A stretch of DNA of 32,481 bases from Planctomycetota bacterium. GTDB lineage: Bacteria; Planctomycetota; Planctomycetia; Gemmatales; Gemmataceae. Numbering within the stretch: the first letter of the stretch is position 1; every line of letters begins with the position of its first letter. The position numbers and the translations under genes were made by a program. The DNA lies in contig JAKOSN010000276.1 of assembly GCA_029777335.1 (NCBI GenBank), positions 1-32,481 on the forward strand, read 5' to 3'. Positions 1 to 7,155 of the stretch are shown in pieces. Below the pieces are notes generated by a model. The model did not search any database. It was not told the DNA's origin and saw only the letters and a program-made list of their open reading frames with translations.

Positions 1-1
1 C

Positions 2-1210
2 AGCCCCACCTGTGCACCGACCCGCTCCGCCTTGATGACGGGGCGCCATGAGTTTCGTTCCGGGGTCACTCACACCATCATGGAACGCGAGCGGATGAGC
101 CTCAAGGCCACTACGATTGCGCAGGTGCTGAAGTCGGCGGGTTATACCACAGGCATCTTTGGGAAATGGCATCTGGGTGACGAGGATGCCTATCAACCGG
201 AACGCCGGGGTTTCGATGAGGTGTTCATTCACGGTGCAGGCGGAATTGGGCAGACCTATCCAGGGAGTTGCGGGGATGCCCCTGGGAACACCTACTTTAA
301 CCCGGCGATCTTGCACAATGGCAAGTTCGAGAAAACCAAGGGATTCTGCACCGATGTCTTCTTCGCTCACGCCCTCCAATGGGTGAAGGACAACAAAGGT
401 AAAAAAGATCCGTTTTTTGTCTATCTCACCCCCAATGCTCCACATGCACCCTATAACTGCCCGGAGAAATATGCCCGGATGTATGAGGGCAAGGGATTGA
501 ACAAAAATGTAATTGGCTATTATGGGATGATCACCAATATCGACGATAACATTGGACTGCTGCTGACCCGACTCAAGGAATGGGAACTGGACCGCAACAC
601 GCTGATCATATTCATGACGGATAACGGTCATCCGATCGGGAACATCTACAACGCCGGGATGCATGGGGCCAAGGTTACGCCGTATGAAGGTGGAACGCGC
701 GTGCCTTCCTTCTGGCGCTGGTCCGGAGTATTGAAACCCGGTGTCGATGTCACCAAACTCACCGCACACATCGATATCTTTCCAACGCTGGCAGAGCTTG
801 CTGGGGCGAAGATTCCGGAATCCGTCAAACTGGACGGGCGCAGTCTGGTCCCCCTGTTGAAGAATCCCAACGCCGAATGGCCCGATCGCTATCTCTTTGT
901 TCATGTCGGTCGGTGGGCGAAGGGCAAGGCGGCCGAATCCAAGTACAGCCATTGCGCAGTGCGAAATAGCCGCTTTCGCCTGGTCAATAACAAGGAACTC
1001 TACGACATCCAGAAGGATCCCGGAGAAACGAAGAATGTCCTTGAGGATCACCCCGATGTGGTAAAGGCAATGCGCCAGGCCTATGACCAGTGGTGGAGTG
1101 AAGTACTCCCCGCCCTGGTGAACGAGGATGTGGTTGCTCCAAAGGTAAATCCCTTCAAGGAACGCTACTGGAAACAATTCGGCGGCGGCCCGAGCGAGAA
1201 AGGCAAGTGA
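2..1210 (+). CDS. Sulfatase (5'-partial, runs off left edge)
   Basis: This is the C-terminal 402 residues of a type I sulfatase, which hydrolyses sulfate esters. The frame is open from base 2, and its fourth codon (bases 11-13) is the cysteine of C-A-P-T-R. That is the C-x-P-x-R motif in which the cysteine is converted to formylglycine; here Thr replaces the more common Ser. Next come L-M-T-G-R-H, then the conserved G-K-W-H-L-G, and a metal-binding T-D-N-G-H near bases 615-635. The C-terminal part has the usual E-L-Y-D-I-x-x-D-P-x-E-x-x-N end. The real start, signal peptide and first Asp metal ligands lie upstream of the window. An internal TTG at 32 is not the start because it would remove the active site. 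The second sulfatase follows 172 nt downstream on the same strand. Family assignment is firm; the substrate (probably a sulfated polysaccharide) is inference. Confidence 0.93.
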   Translation, partial: SPTCAPTRSALMTGRHEFRSGVTHTIMERERMSLKATTIAQVLKSAGYTTGIFGKWHLGDEDAYQPERRGFDEVFIHGAGGIGQTYPGSCGDAPGNTYFNPAILHNGKFEKTKGFCTDVFFAHALQWVKDNKGKKDPFFVYLTPNAPHAPYNCPEKYARMYEGKGLNKNVIGYYGMITNIDDNIGLLLTRLKEWELDRNTLIIFMTDNGHPIGNIYNAGMHGAKVTPYEGGTRVPSFWRWSGVLKPGVDVTKLTAHIDIFPTLAELAGAKIPESVKLDGRSLVPLLKNPNAEWPDRYLFVHVGRWAKGKAAESKYSHCAVRNSRFRLVNNKELYDIQKDPGETKNVLEDHPDVVKAMRQAYDQWWSEVLPALVNEDVVAPKVNPFKERYWKQFGGGPSEKGK

Positions 1211-1217
1211 GCTTTCC

Positions 1218-1253
1218 AACCGGGAGTTGGATCCGCGAGTTGAACACCCGGTT
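1218..1253 (+). other. Short inverted repeat after first sulfatase
   Basis: A perfect 7-bp inverted repeat (AACCGGG at 1218-1224, CCCGGTT at 1247-1253) with a 22-nt loop begins 7 nt after the stop of the first sulfatase. It has no following T-run, so it is only a weak candidate for a terminator or mRNA-end structure. Confidence 0.25.
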
Positions 1254-1308
1254 ACCCCGCTTGATAGCTATCGAGATTCGCTTCCGGGGATGTCGGTCCT
1301 TCGGTTCC

Positions 1309-1339
1309 TTGACAGAAATTCAGGGGTTCCAGACACGAT
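1309..1339 (+). promoter_or_regulatory. Possible promoter of second sulfatase
   Basis: A perfect TTGACA lies at 1309-1314. A poor -10-like CACGAT lies at 1334-1339 after a 19-nt spacer, about 45 nt before the start codon at 1383. The -10 match is weak, so the call is tentative. The two sulfatase genes could equally be cotranscribed. Confidence 0.2.
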
Positions 1340-1382
1340 GCCTCCCCGCTTTGCGACGGGAATGATTGGACAGGAGATTCCC

Positions 1383-3038
1383 ATGCATGACCGCTTCTTT
1401 GTTGTTGTGCTGCTCTTATTTGCCCTGGTACTTGTGCCTGCTGGGGCGCGGGGTGACGAGGGGTCGCAAAGGGCCAATATCCTCCTGATCGTGGCGGATG
1501 ATCTCGGGTACTCGGATCTGGGATGCTACGGCGGAGAGATCAAAACTCCGAACCTCGATCAGCTGGCAACGAAGGGGATGCGGCTGACACAGTTTTACAA
1601 CTGTTCGCGCTGCTGTCCTTCCCGTGCCTGCCTGATGACGGGGCTTTACCCACATCAGGCAGGGGTGGGGCTCATGAACGCCGACCTTGGGCATCCCGGG
1701 TATCGCGGCCATCTCAATGATCGCTGTGTCACGATCGCTGAGTTGCTTCACCAGGCCGGGTATCGCACTTACCTCAGCGGAAAGTGGCACCTGGGGCAGC
1801 CCAATCCCGTGGAACGAGGGTTCGAGGAAGCCTATGTGATGGATGGCGGTTTTCGGACCTGCTGGGATCCGCGCGCCTTTCGACGCCTCCCTCGCTCGCG
1901 CACGCCGCGAACCTATCCCGAAGGAAAGTTCTACGCCACGGACGCCATCACCGATTATGCTCTGGATTTTCTGCGTGATGCCCGCTCTGGCAAGAAACCG
2001 TTTTTTCTTTACCTTGCCTACAATGCGCCTCACTTTCCTCTTCATGCCCCAAAAGCCGAGATCGCCAAGTATTCCGAGGTATACACCCGTGGATGGGATG
2101 AAATCCGTCAACAACGCCATGGACGCATGACGAAACTGGGAATTGTCCCCCAGGAAACCAAACTCACTCCACGCTCGGAATACTGGACTTTTCAGCACAA
2201 GAACCACGGGGTGAACCCAGTCTGGACCTCACTTGATGCGGATCGTCGCGCGGACCTGGCGCGTCGAATGGCCATCTTCGCCGCCATGGTCGATCGAATG
2301 GACCAGAACATCGGGCGCGTGCTTGCGGATCTGCGGAAGAATAATCAACTCGACAACACTCTGATCCTCTTCCTTTCCGATAACGGCGCCTGCGCCGAGT
2401 GGGATCCCTTTGGCTTCGATGTCCAATCCGGGCCCAAAAACATCCTGCACAAGGGTGCGGATCTGGAGGCGATGGGCTCTCCCTCCTCTTACCTGAGTTA
2501 TGGTTCGGGGTGGGCGAACGTCGGATGTACCCCTTTTCGACTCTACAAACACTTTGAACATGAGGGGGGAATCAGCACTCCCTTGATCATCCACTGGCCA
2601 GCCAAAATGAAACGTGCTGGCCAGATTGATCCTCACCCCGCCCACCTGATCGATCTTCTTCCCACGTGTCTCGAAGTTGCTGGCGCCTCCTATCCCGAAC
2701 GGTTCAAGGGACGATCTCTCCTCCCCCTGGAAGGACAAAGCTTGATCCCAGGGTTGGAGAAACCCCAAACCAAACCACGAACCCTCTACTTCGAGCACGA
2801 GGGGAATCGCGCAGTGCGCGATGGAAAATGGAAACTTGTGAGCCAGCACGGAGGCAATTGGGAACTCCATGATCTGGACACGGATCGAACCGAGTTAACG
2901 GATCTCGCAGCACAATTCCCGGAGAAGGTGAAAAGCCTCACCGCCAAGTACACTTCCTGGGCCGAACGATGCGGAGTCCTCCCCTGGCCTATCCAGGCAA
3001 AACCGAAACCGCCGAGCAAGGAACAGGGCCAGCAATGA
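1383..3038 (+). CDS. Secreted sulfatase
   Basis: This is a full-length type I sulfatase of 551 residues. The chosen ATG at 1383 has AGGAG at 1372-1376 and opens a clear signal peptide (M-H-D-R-F then a run of V/L/F ending near A-G-A-R-G). The open frame extends 52 codons further upstream, but that part looks non-coding. The mature N-terminus has the A-D-D-L-G-Y-S-D-L-G-C-Y-G metal-binding strand. It is followed by C-C-P-S-R-A-C-L-M-T-G, the formylglycine motif in its classical Ser form, then G-K-W-H-L-G and S-D-N-G-A. The protein is therefore exported, and the active-site residue must be matured by a formylglycine-generating enzyme that is not in this window. It follows another sulfatase on the same strand, an arrangement common in planctomycetes that degrade sulfated polysaccharides. 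Substrate unknown. Confidence 0.95.
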   Translation: MHDRFFVVVLLLFALVLVPAGARGDEGSQRANILLIVADDLGYSDLGCYGGEIKTPNLDQLATKGMRLTQFYNCSRCCPSRACLMTGLYPHQAGVGLMNADLGHPGYRGHLNDRCVTIAELLHQAGYRTYLSGKWHLGQPNPVERGFEEAYVMDGGFRTCWDPRAFRRLPRSRTPRTYPEGKFYATDAITDYALDFLRDARSGKKPFFLYLAYNAPHFPLHAPKAEIAKYSEVYTRGWDEIRQQRHGRMTKLGIVPQETKLTPRSEYWTFQHKNHGVNPVWTSLDADRRADLARRMAIFAAMVDRMDQNIGRVLADLRKNNQLDNTLILFLSDNGACAEWDPFGFDVQSGPKNILHKGADLEAMGSPSSYLSYGSGWANVGCTPFRLYKHFEHEGGISTPLIIHWPAKMKRAGQIDPHPAHLIDLLPTCLEVAGASYPERFKGRSLLPLEGQSLIPGLEKPQTKPRTLYFEHEGNRAVRDGKWKLVSQHGGNWELHDLDTDRTELTDLAAQFPEKVKSLTAKYTSWAERCGVLPWPIQAKPKPPSKEQGQQ

Positions 3039-3108
3039 ATGGATTCGTCTCCCCGTGGATGCAGGGAAGCAAATGTGCGAATAAGGTGTTGAGGAACAGA
3101 AGTAAATG

Positions 3109-3145
3109 CTCGGGATGGAAACTCTCGGGATGGAAACTCTCAGGG
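3109..3145 (+). repeat. Tandem 15-bp repeat (two copies plus partial third)
   Basis: The unit CTCGGGATGGAAACT occurs exactly twice, at 3109-3123 and 3124-3138, and a degenerate third copy begins CTCAGGG at 3139. It lies between the convergent sulfatase and M50 protease genes and runs directly into the hairpin at 3143-3189. No coding function is visible. Confidence 0.85.
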
Positions 3146-3189
3146 CGATCAACAGAGGCGCGTTCAAGGATGCGTCTCGTTGATCGCCC
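3143..3189 (+). terminator. Long hairpin between convergent genes
   Basis: GGGCGATCAAC (3143-3153) is perfectly complementary to GTTGATCGCCC (3179-3189). Inside it, after a one-base bulge, GAGGCGC pairs with GCGTCTC using one G.U wobble that is permitted only in plus-strand RNA. This gives about 18 bp and a 10-nt loop. It sits 104 nt after the sulfatase stop and 15 nt before the stop of the opposing M50 gene, as expected for a transcription end. No clean T-run follows, so a role in 3'-end protection is also possible. Confidence 0.55.
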
Positions 3190-3204
3190 CTATTGCCTCA
3201 TTTC

Positions 3205-4440
3205 TCAGTGGCTATGAATCGATTCTTTTTTGTCCGCCTCGGTGGTACGGGAGACCGGAACGAACTCTCCCCCCCAGCCCTCGCCGTCTTCTCCTTCCAG
3301 TTCAATTTTGAGACTCAAGAACTGAAGGAGATCCTTCAAGCTCAGGATTCCCACCAGGTGTTCCCCTTCGGTGACGAGTAAGCGGCTGGACCCTTTCCGC
3401 TGCATTTTTCCCAGCGCTTCCAGGGCATCGGTCTCGGGACTGATGACCAGATCGGTCAGATCGTGGGTCATCAACTCCGCCACCGTGTGATGCTCCCATT
3501 CCGCGCGTGGGATGCCGAGTAACGCCTGTGTCTCAATGCAACCTTCCAGCTTCCCCTCGGACGAAACCACCGGGAACGCCTTGCGATGGTGGCGGTACAC
3601 ATACTCCTCCACCCAGTCATGAAGATTGAGATAGGGCGAAACGACGATGGGATTGCTGGTCATGAAACGCTTGATGCTCTCTCCGCGCAGTGCCTGTTTC
3701 ACCAGCACCTGCTGATAGCCACTCTGGGCGGCATTTTTCAAAAAAAGGCCGATCAGACCGAGCCAGATTCCTCCAAACCAGTTGCCGACGAAAAATTGCA
3801 GCACCCCCCAGAAGATCAGCACCCACGCAAAGGCAACGCCAGCCATGGAAGCCAGGTAGGTCGCTCGACGCAAGTTGCCGGTGATCCCCCACAGGATGGA
3901 GCGCAGCACCCGCCCACCATCCAGCGGAAAGGCCGGAACCAGGTTGAAACAAAGGACCAGCAGGTTGATGAAGGCGAGATAACCCAGCACCAGCACCACT
4001 GCGGCGGGCCAGTGGGCCAGATACCCCACCCAGCTCAGGAGAGCCGCAATCGCTCCGAGCACCACGCTCACCAGAGGGCCGGCGATCGCCATGATAAATT
4101 CCGCTCGCGCCGAGGGAGGCTCATCACCAATCTCCGCCACTCCACCAAAGAGAAACAAGGTGATCCCACGGATGGACATGGCCTGGGAACGGCCGGCGAT
4201 GGCATGGCCCAGTTCATGGAGCACAATGCAGGCGAAAAAGGCGACGGCGGTGATCAGCGCCATGATCCAGTAACTGCCCGCGCCCAGTTCGGGGGCAGCG
4301 CCCTGAAAATACGTTTGCATCAATGAAGGAAAAACACCTGCCAGGCTTAACGTCAACAGGGCGAGGATCACCAACCAGCTGGTATCGACCCGAATGGGGA
4401 TACCGAACACACTCATCAATTTCCAACCTTTGCCAAACAT
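3205..4440 (-). CDS. M50 site-2-type metalloprotease with CBS domains
   Basis: A 411-residue membrane protein of the M50 (site-2 protease, Rip/SpoIVFB-like) family. It would cleave membrane-embedded substrates within the bilayer. Visible features are a hydrophobic N-terminal segment (about 20-42), the zinc motif H-E-L-G-H at residues 75-79 in a membrane helix, and the second metal site N-L-V-P-A-F-P-L-D-G-G-R with Asp174. A further hydrophobic segment follows at about 190-235. The C-terminal third (about 255-390) holds two CBS domains with the typical M-T-x-x and G-I-L-S-L-K-D-L-L signatures, which usually sense adenine nucleotides and could gate activity. The ATG at 4440 has a good AGGAGGT seven bases upstream. 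Its natural substrate, possibly an anti-sigma factor, cannot be read from the sequence. The short charged tail ends at S-I-H-S-H. Confidence 0.93.
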   Translation of the reverse strand: MFGKGWKLMSVFGIPIRVDTSWLVILALLTLSLAGVFPSLMQTYFQGAAPELGAGSYWIMALITAVAFFACIVLHELGHAIAGRSQAMSIRGITLFLFGGVAEIGDEPPSARAEFIMAIAGPLVSVVLGAIAALLSWVGYLAHWPAAVVLVLGYLAFINLLVLCFNLVPAFPLDGGRVLRSILWGITGNLRRATYLASMAGVAFAWVLIFWGVLQFFVGNWFGGIWLGLIGLFLKNAAQSGYQQVLVKQALRGESIKRFMTSNPIVVSPYLNLHDWVEEYVYRHHRKAFPVVSSEGKLEGCIETQALLGIPRAEWEHHTVAELMTHDLTDLVISPETDALEALGKMQRKGSSRLLVTEGEHLVGILSLKDLLQFLSLKIELEGEDGEGWGGEFVPVSRTTEADKKESIHSH

Positions 4441-4525
4441 GGAGCCACCTCCTGATCACGAGTCGTTCCCAGGGGTTTCGGCTGCACCAGCCTCTCGCTT
4501 TCCCTCCTTCGCACCTCCTTCCCTT

Positions 4526-4531
4526 ATTGTA
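4526..4531 (-). promoter_or_regulatory. Possible -10 element for the M50 gene
   Basis: On the minus strand the hexamer TACAAT (5 of 6 matches to TATAAT) lies 86 nt upstream of the M50 start. I see no convincing -35 at the right spacing, so the call rests on one hexamer. The region 4441-4774 separates divergent genes and must contain both promoters. It otherwise holds the leader hairpin at 4729-4744 and no supported ORF. Confidence 0.25.
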
Positions 4532-4676
4532 TCCACCCGAACAAGGGGGAGCGCCAGGCAGGAGTTTCTGTGGAGTAACGATTGATCCTTCAATGGTTGA
4601 TTTCTCGAATGAGTGAACGGGATTGATTGGGACTTTTTTCCCCAGAGGAGGGTGGATCTTAACCTGGCAATCCGGG

Positions 4677-4682
4677 TACAAT
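4677..4682 (+). promoter_or_regulatory. Possible -10 element for the trehalose genes
   Basis: TACAAT on the plus strand lies about 95 nt upstream of the synthase start and mirrors the minus-strand TACAAT at 4526-4531. No good -35 is seen. If real, the transcript would carry a leader of about 85 nt including the hairpin at 4729-4744. Confidence 0.25.
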
Positions 4683-4728
4683 ACCGTTTCTCCTCTGCAG
4701 GAAGCACGACGAGGATTGTGTAAGCGTC

Positions 4729-4744
4729 GAGGACCATCGTCCTC
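4729..4744 (+). other. Small hairpin in leader of trehalose synthase gene
   Basis: GAGGAC (4729-4734) and GTCCTC (4739-4744) form a perfect 6-bp stem with a 4-nt CATC loop, ending 30 nt before the start codon at 4775. It is too short to be sure of and could be chance. Confidence 0.3.
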
Positions 4745-4774
4745 TTGCGACAACCTGAAGACGGAGCGCGCACG

Positions 4775-6256
4775 ATGTGGACCAAAGAAGCGCTACACGC
4801 CTTGATCGATGAAAAATTACGCGATCACAAGCTCATCATCGTGGCGAATCGGGAACCCTACATTCATCAGTACGATGGGGATAAAATCAAATGCATCAAG
4901 CCGGCCAGTGGGATGGCCACGGCGCTCGATCCGATTGTGCGCGCTTGCGGGGGAATCTGGGTCGGGCACGGCAGCGGCAATGCCGATCGCAAGATGGTCG
5001 ACGACAGGGATCATGTCCAGGTTCCGCCGAATGATCCGCGCTACACCCTTCGCCGAGTCTGGCTGACCAAGGAACAGGAGGAACGCTACTACTACGGGTT
5101 GGCCAACGAGGGCTTGTGGCCCTTGTGTCACATTACCTTCACGCGGCCGGTGTTTTCTCCTCAATGCTGGGAAACTTATCGTGAGGTGAACGCCCTCTTT
5201 GCCCGCGCGGTGGTAGAAGAGGCTGGCAATCGGCCCGCATTTGTCTTCATTCAGGATTATCACTTTGCCTTGCTCCCGCGTCTGTTGAAGAACGCCAACC
5301 CCAATCTCGTTGTCGCGCAGTTCTGGCATATCCCCTGGCCAAATCGCGAGGTCTTCCGCGTCTTTCCCTGGGGGGAAGAATTACTCGACGGCCTGCTCGG
5401 TAACGATCTGCTCGGTTTTCATCTGCGGTATCACTGCCAAAATTTCCTTGATACGGTCGATCGTGCCATCGAGGCGAAGGTCGACCAGGAACGGTCCGAG
5501 ATTACTCGGCAAGGAAAGGTGACAGTGGTACGTCCCTTCCCGATCAGCATCGATTATGAGTGGCACATTGAGATGGCGCGCAGCGCCGAGGTCGATGCGG
5601 AGATGGCTCGCTGGCGGCATCAACTGGGGCTGGGGGAGAAAATCCTTGGGATCGGCATTGAGCGCATGGATTACACCAAGGGGATTCCCGAGCGCTTGCG
5701 GGCGGTCAGCCATTTTCTGGAGAAATATCCCCATTACCGTGAACGCTTGTTGTTCGTGCAAATCGCGGTCCCGAGTCGAACCCACGTTCCCCACTATCAA
5801 CACCTCGAAGAGGAGGTCGATCGCCTGGTTGAACAGATCAACTGGAAGTGGCGCACCGATTGCTGGGAACCGATCGTTCTGCTTAAACAACACTTCGATC
5901 AAACACACATGATCGCCCTGCATCGCCTGTCTCACTTCGCCATTGTTAGCTCGCTTCACGACGGCATGAACCTGGTCGCAAAGGAGTACGTCGCCAGCCG
6001 CTTTGACGAGAGAGGCATGCTGGTGCTGAGCCAATTTACCGGGACGGCACGTGAATTGACCGATGCCTTGCTCGTCAATCCGTACTCGGTGGAGGAGATG
6101 GCGGAGGGAATTCGCCTGGCCCTGGAAATGCCCGAAGCGGAGCGTCGCCGACGGATGCAGAAAATGCGCAGCGCCGTGGCCAACAACAACGTCTATCGCT
6201 GGGCGGGCAAGGCGGTGTCCGCGTTGTTGCGCTTTGATTTCCCCGAAAACGCGTAA
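4775..6256 (+). CDS. otsA: Trehalose-6-phosphate synthase-like GT20 glycosyltransferase
   Basis: A 493-residue GT20 retaining glycosyltransferase. It would transfer glucose from a nucleotide sugar to glucose-6-phosphate to give trehalose-6-phosphate in the cytosol. Family signatures in order: V-A-N-R-E-P near residue 23, I-Q-D-Y-H-F, F-W-H-I-P-W-P-N-R-E-V-F, G-F-H-L-R-Y-H, the donor-site G-I-E-R-M-D-Y-T-K-G-I-P-E-R, and S-S-L-H-D-G-M-N-L-V-A-K-E-Y. The ATG at 4775 is preferred to a TTG at 4745 because it has GGAG upstream and begins the domain. The N-terminal phosphate-binding loop is unusual: E. coli OtsA has Gly-Gly-Leu where this protein has Ser-Gly-Met. The acceptor could therefore differ, with glucosylglycerol-phosphate synthase as the main alternative. 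The phosphatase gene starting 20 nt downstream argues for a phosphorylated disaccharide pathway. Confidence 0.88.
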   Translation: MWTKEALHALIDEKLRDHKLIIVANREPYIHQYDGDKIKCIKPASGMATALDPIVRACGGIWVGHGSGNADRKMVDDRDHVQVPPNDPRYTLRRVWLTKEQEERYYYGLANEGLWPLCHITFTRPVFSPQCWETYREVNALFARAVVEEAGNRPAFVFIQDYHFALLPRLLKNANPNLVVAQFWHIPWPNREVFRVFPWGEELLDGLLGNDLLGFHLRYHCQNFLDTVDRAIEAKVDQERSEITRQGKVTVVRPFPISIDYEWHIEMARSAEVDAEMARWRHQLGLGEKILGIGIERMDYTKGIPERLRAVSHFLEKYPHYRERLLFVQIAVPSRTHVPHYQHLEEEVDRLVEQINWKWRTDCWEPIVLLKQHFDQTHMIALHRLSHFAIVSSLHDGMNLVAKEYVASRFDERGMLVLSQFTGTARELTDALLVNPYSVEEMAEGIRLALEMPEAERRRRMQKMRSAVANNNVYRWAGKAVSALLRFDFPENA

Positions 6257-6276
6257 CCTTGCCACAGAGAGGTGTA

Positions 6277-7056
6277 ATGACCAGGCCGTTGTTCGCCTAT
6301 TTGCCAGAGATCCAGGCGCGGATTCTGAGTGCGCCTTATCTGATCCTTTTCTGTGATTATGATGGGACTCTCACGCCCATTGTGCGCCACCCCGACGAGG
6401 CTCACTTCGATCCCAGTCGCCAGGAGCTCCTCGCACGGCTCGCCGCCCATGCGCAGACCACCGTGGCGATCATCAGCGGACGTGTTCTGCACGATGTCCA
6501 GACCCGTGTTGGTCTGCCGCAATTGCTTTACGCGGGAAATCATGGCCTTGAGATCGCGGGGGCTACGTTCCATTATGTGAACCCGGTCGCCGAGGCTTCC
6601 CGTGCACGCATCCAGGAACTCGCTCTTCTCCTCGAAGAACCGTTACGGGCCATCCCTGGGGTCTGGATCGAAAACAAGCAGCTTACACTCACGGTTCACA
6701 CACGTCAGGTCGCCGAGGGCGATCAGAACAAGGTGTGTGAAGTCCTCATGGAATCATTGATCGATTCCATTCCCTTCGTGGAGGTGACGGGGGGCATCAA
6801 AATTTTTGAGATCCGCCCGCGTGCTCAGTGGAACAAGGGAACGGCCGTTCGATGGATCAGGGATCACCTTGGTCAGCCGGGGGCGATGACTCTCTATCTT
6901 GGCGACGACCTCACCGACGAGGATGCCTTCAAGAGTCTCCCCGAGGGAATCAATGTCCGTGTGGGCTCTCCTACGGAGACCGCCGCCAACTACTACCTGC
7001 CCTCCCCGCACGAGGTGCATCGCTTTCTGGCCTGGCTCGCTGAACTGCCGCGTTAG
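6277..7056 (+). CDS. otsB: Trehalose-6-phosphate phosphatase (HAD family)
   Basis: A 259-residue HAD-superfamily phosphatase of the OtsB type. It removes phosphate from trehalose-6-phosphate and completes trehalose synthesis with the preceding gene. Motif I is F-C-D-Y-D-G-T-L-T-P with nucleophile Asp27 and acid/base Asp29. Motif II is I-I-S-G-R, and the substrate-specific loop Y-A-G-N-H-G-L-E-I follows. Motif IV is L-G-D-D-L-T-D-E-D-A-F near residue 210. The length is typical for the family. The ATG at 6277 has GAGAGGTG just upstream; a TTG at 6259 is in frame but lacks a ribosome site. It is 20 nt from the synthase stop, so the two are almost surely cotranscribed. If the synthase makes another sugar phosphate, this enzyme would be its matching phosphatase. 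Confidence 0.92.
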   Translation: MTRPLFAYLPEIQARILSAPYLILFCDYDGTLTPIVRHPDEAHFDPSRQELLARLAAHAQTTVAIISGRVLHDVQTRVGLPQLLYAGNHGLEIAGATFHYVNPVAEASRARIQELALLLEEPLRAIPGVWIENKQLTLTVHTRQVAEGDQNKVCEVLMESLIDSIPFVEVTGGIKIFEIRPRAQWNKGTAVRWIRDHLGQPGAMTLYLGDDLTDEDAFKSLPEGINVRVGSPTETAANYYLPSPHEVHRFLAWLAELPR

Positions 7057-7155
7057 TTGTCACGTTCTGCGCCGCAACGTATATCTAAGCAAAAGGCAGA
7101 CTCTCCTGGCCTGTGCGCTCAGGATGGATCCCGTGAGTTGCCGGAGTGCCGTAAC

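Noticed and set aside
3109..3145. CRISPR-like repeat
   Set aside because: The units are only 15 bp and directly tandem, with no spacers.
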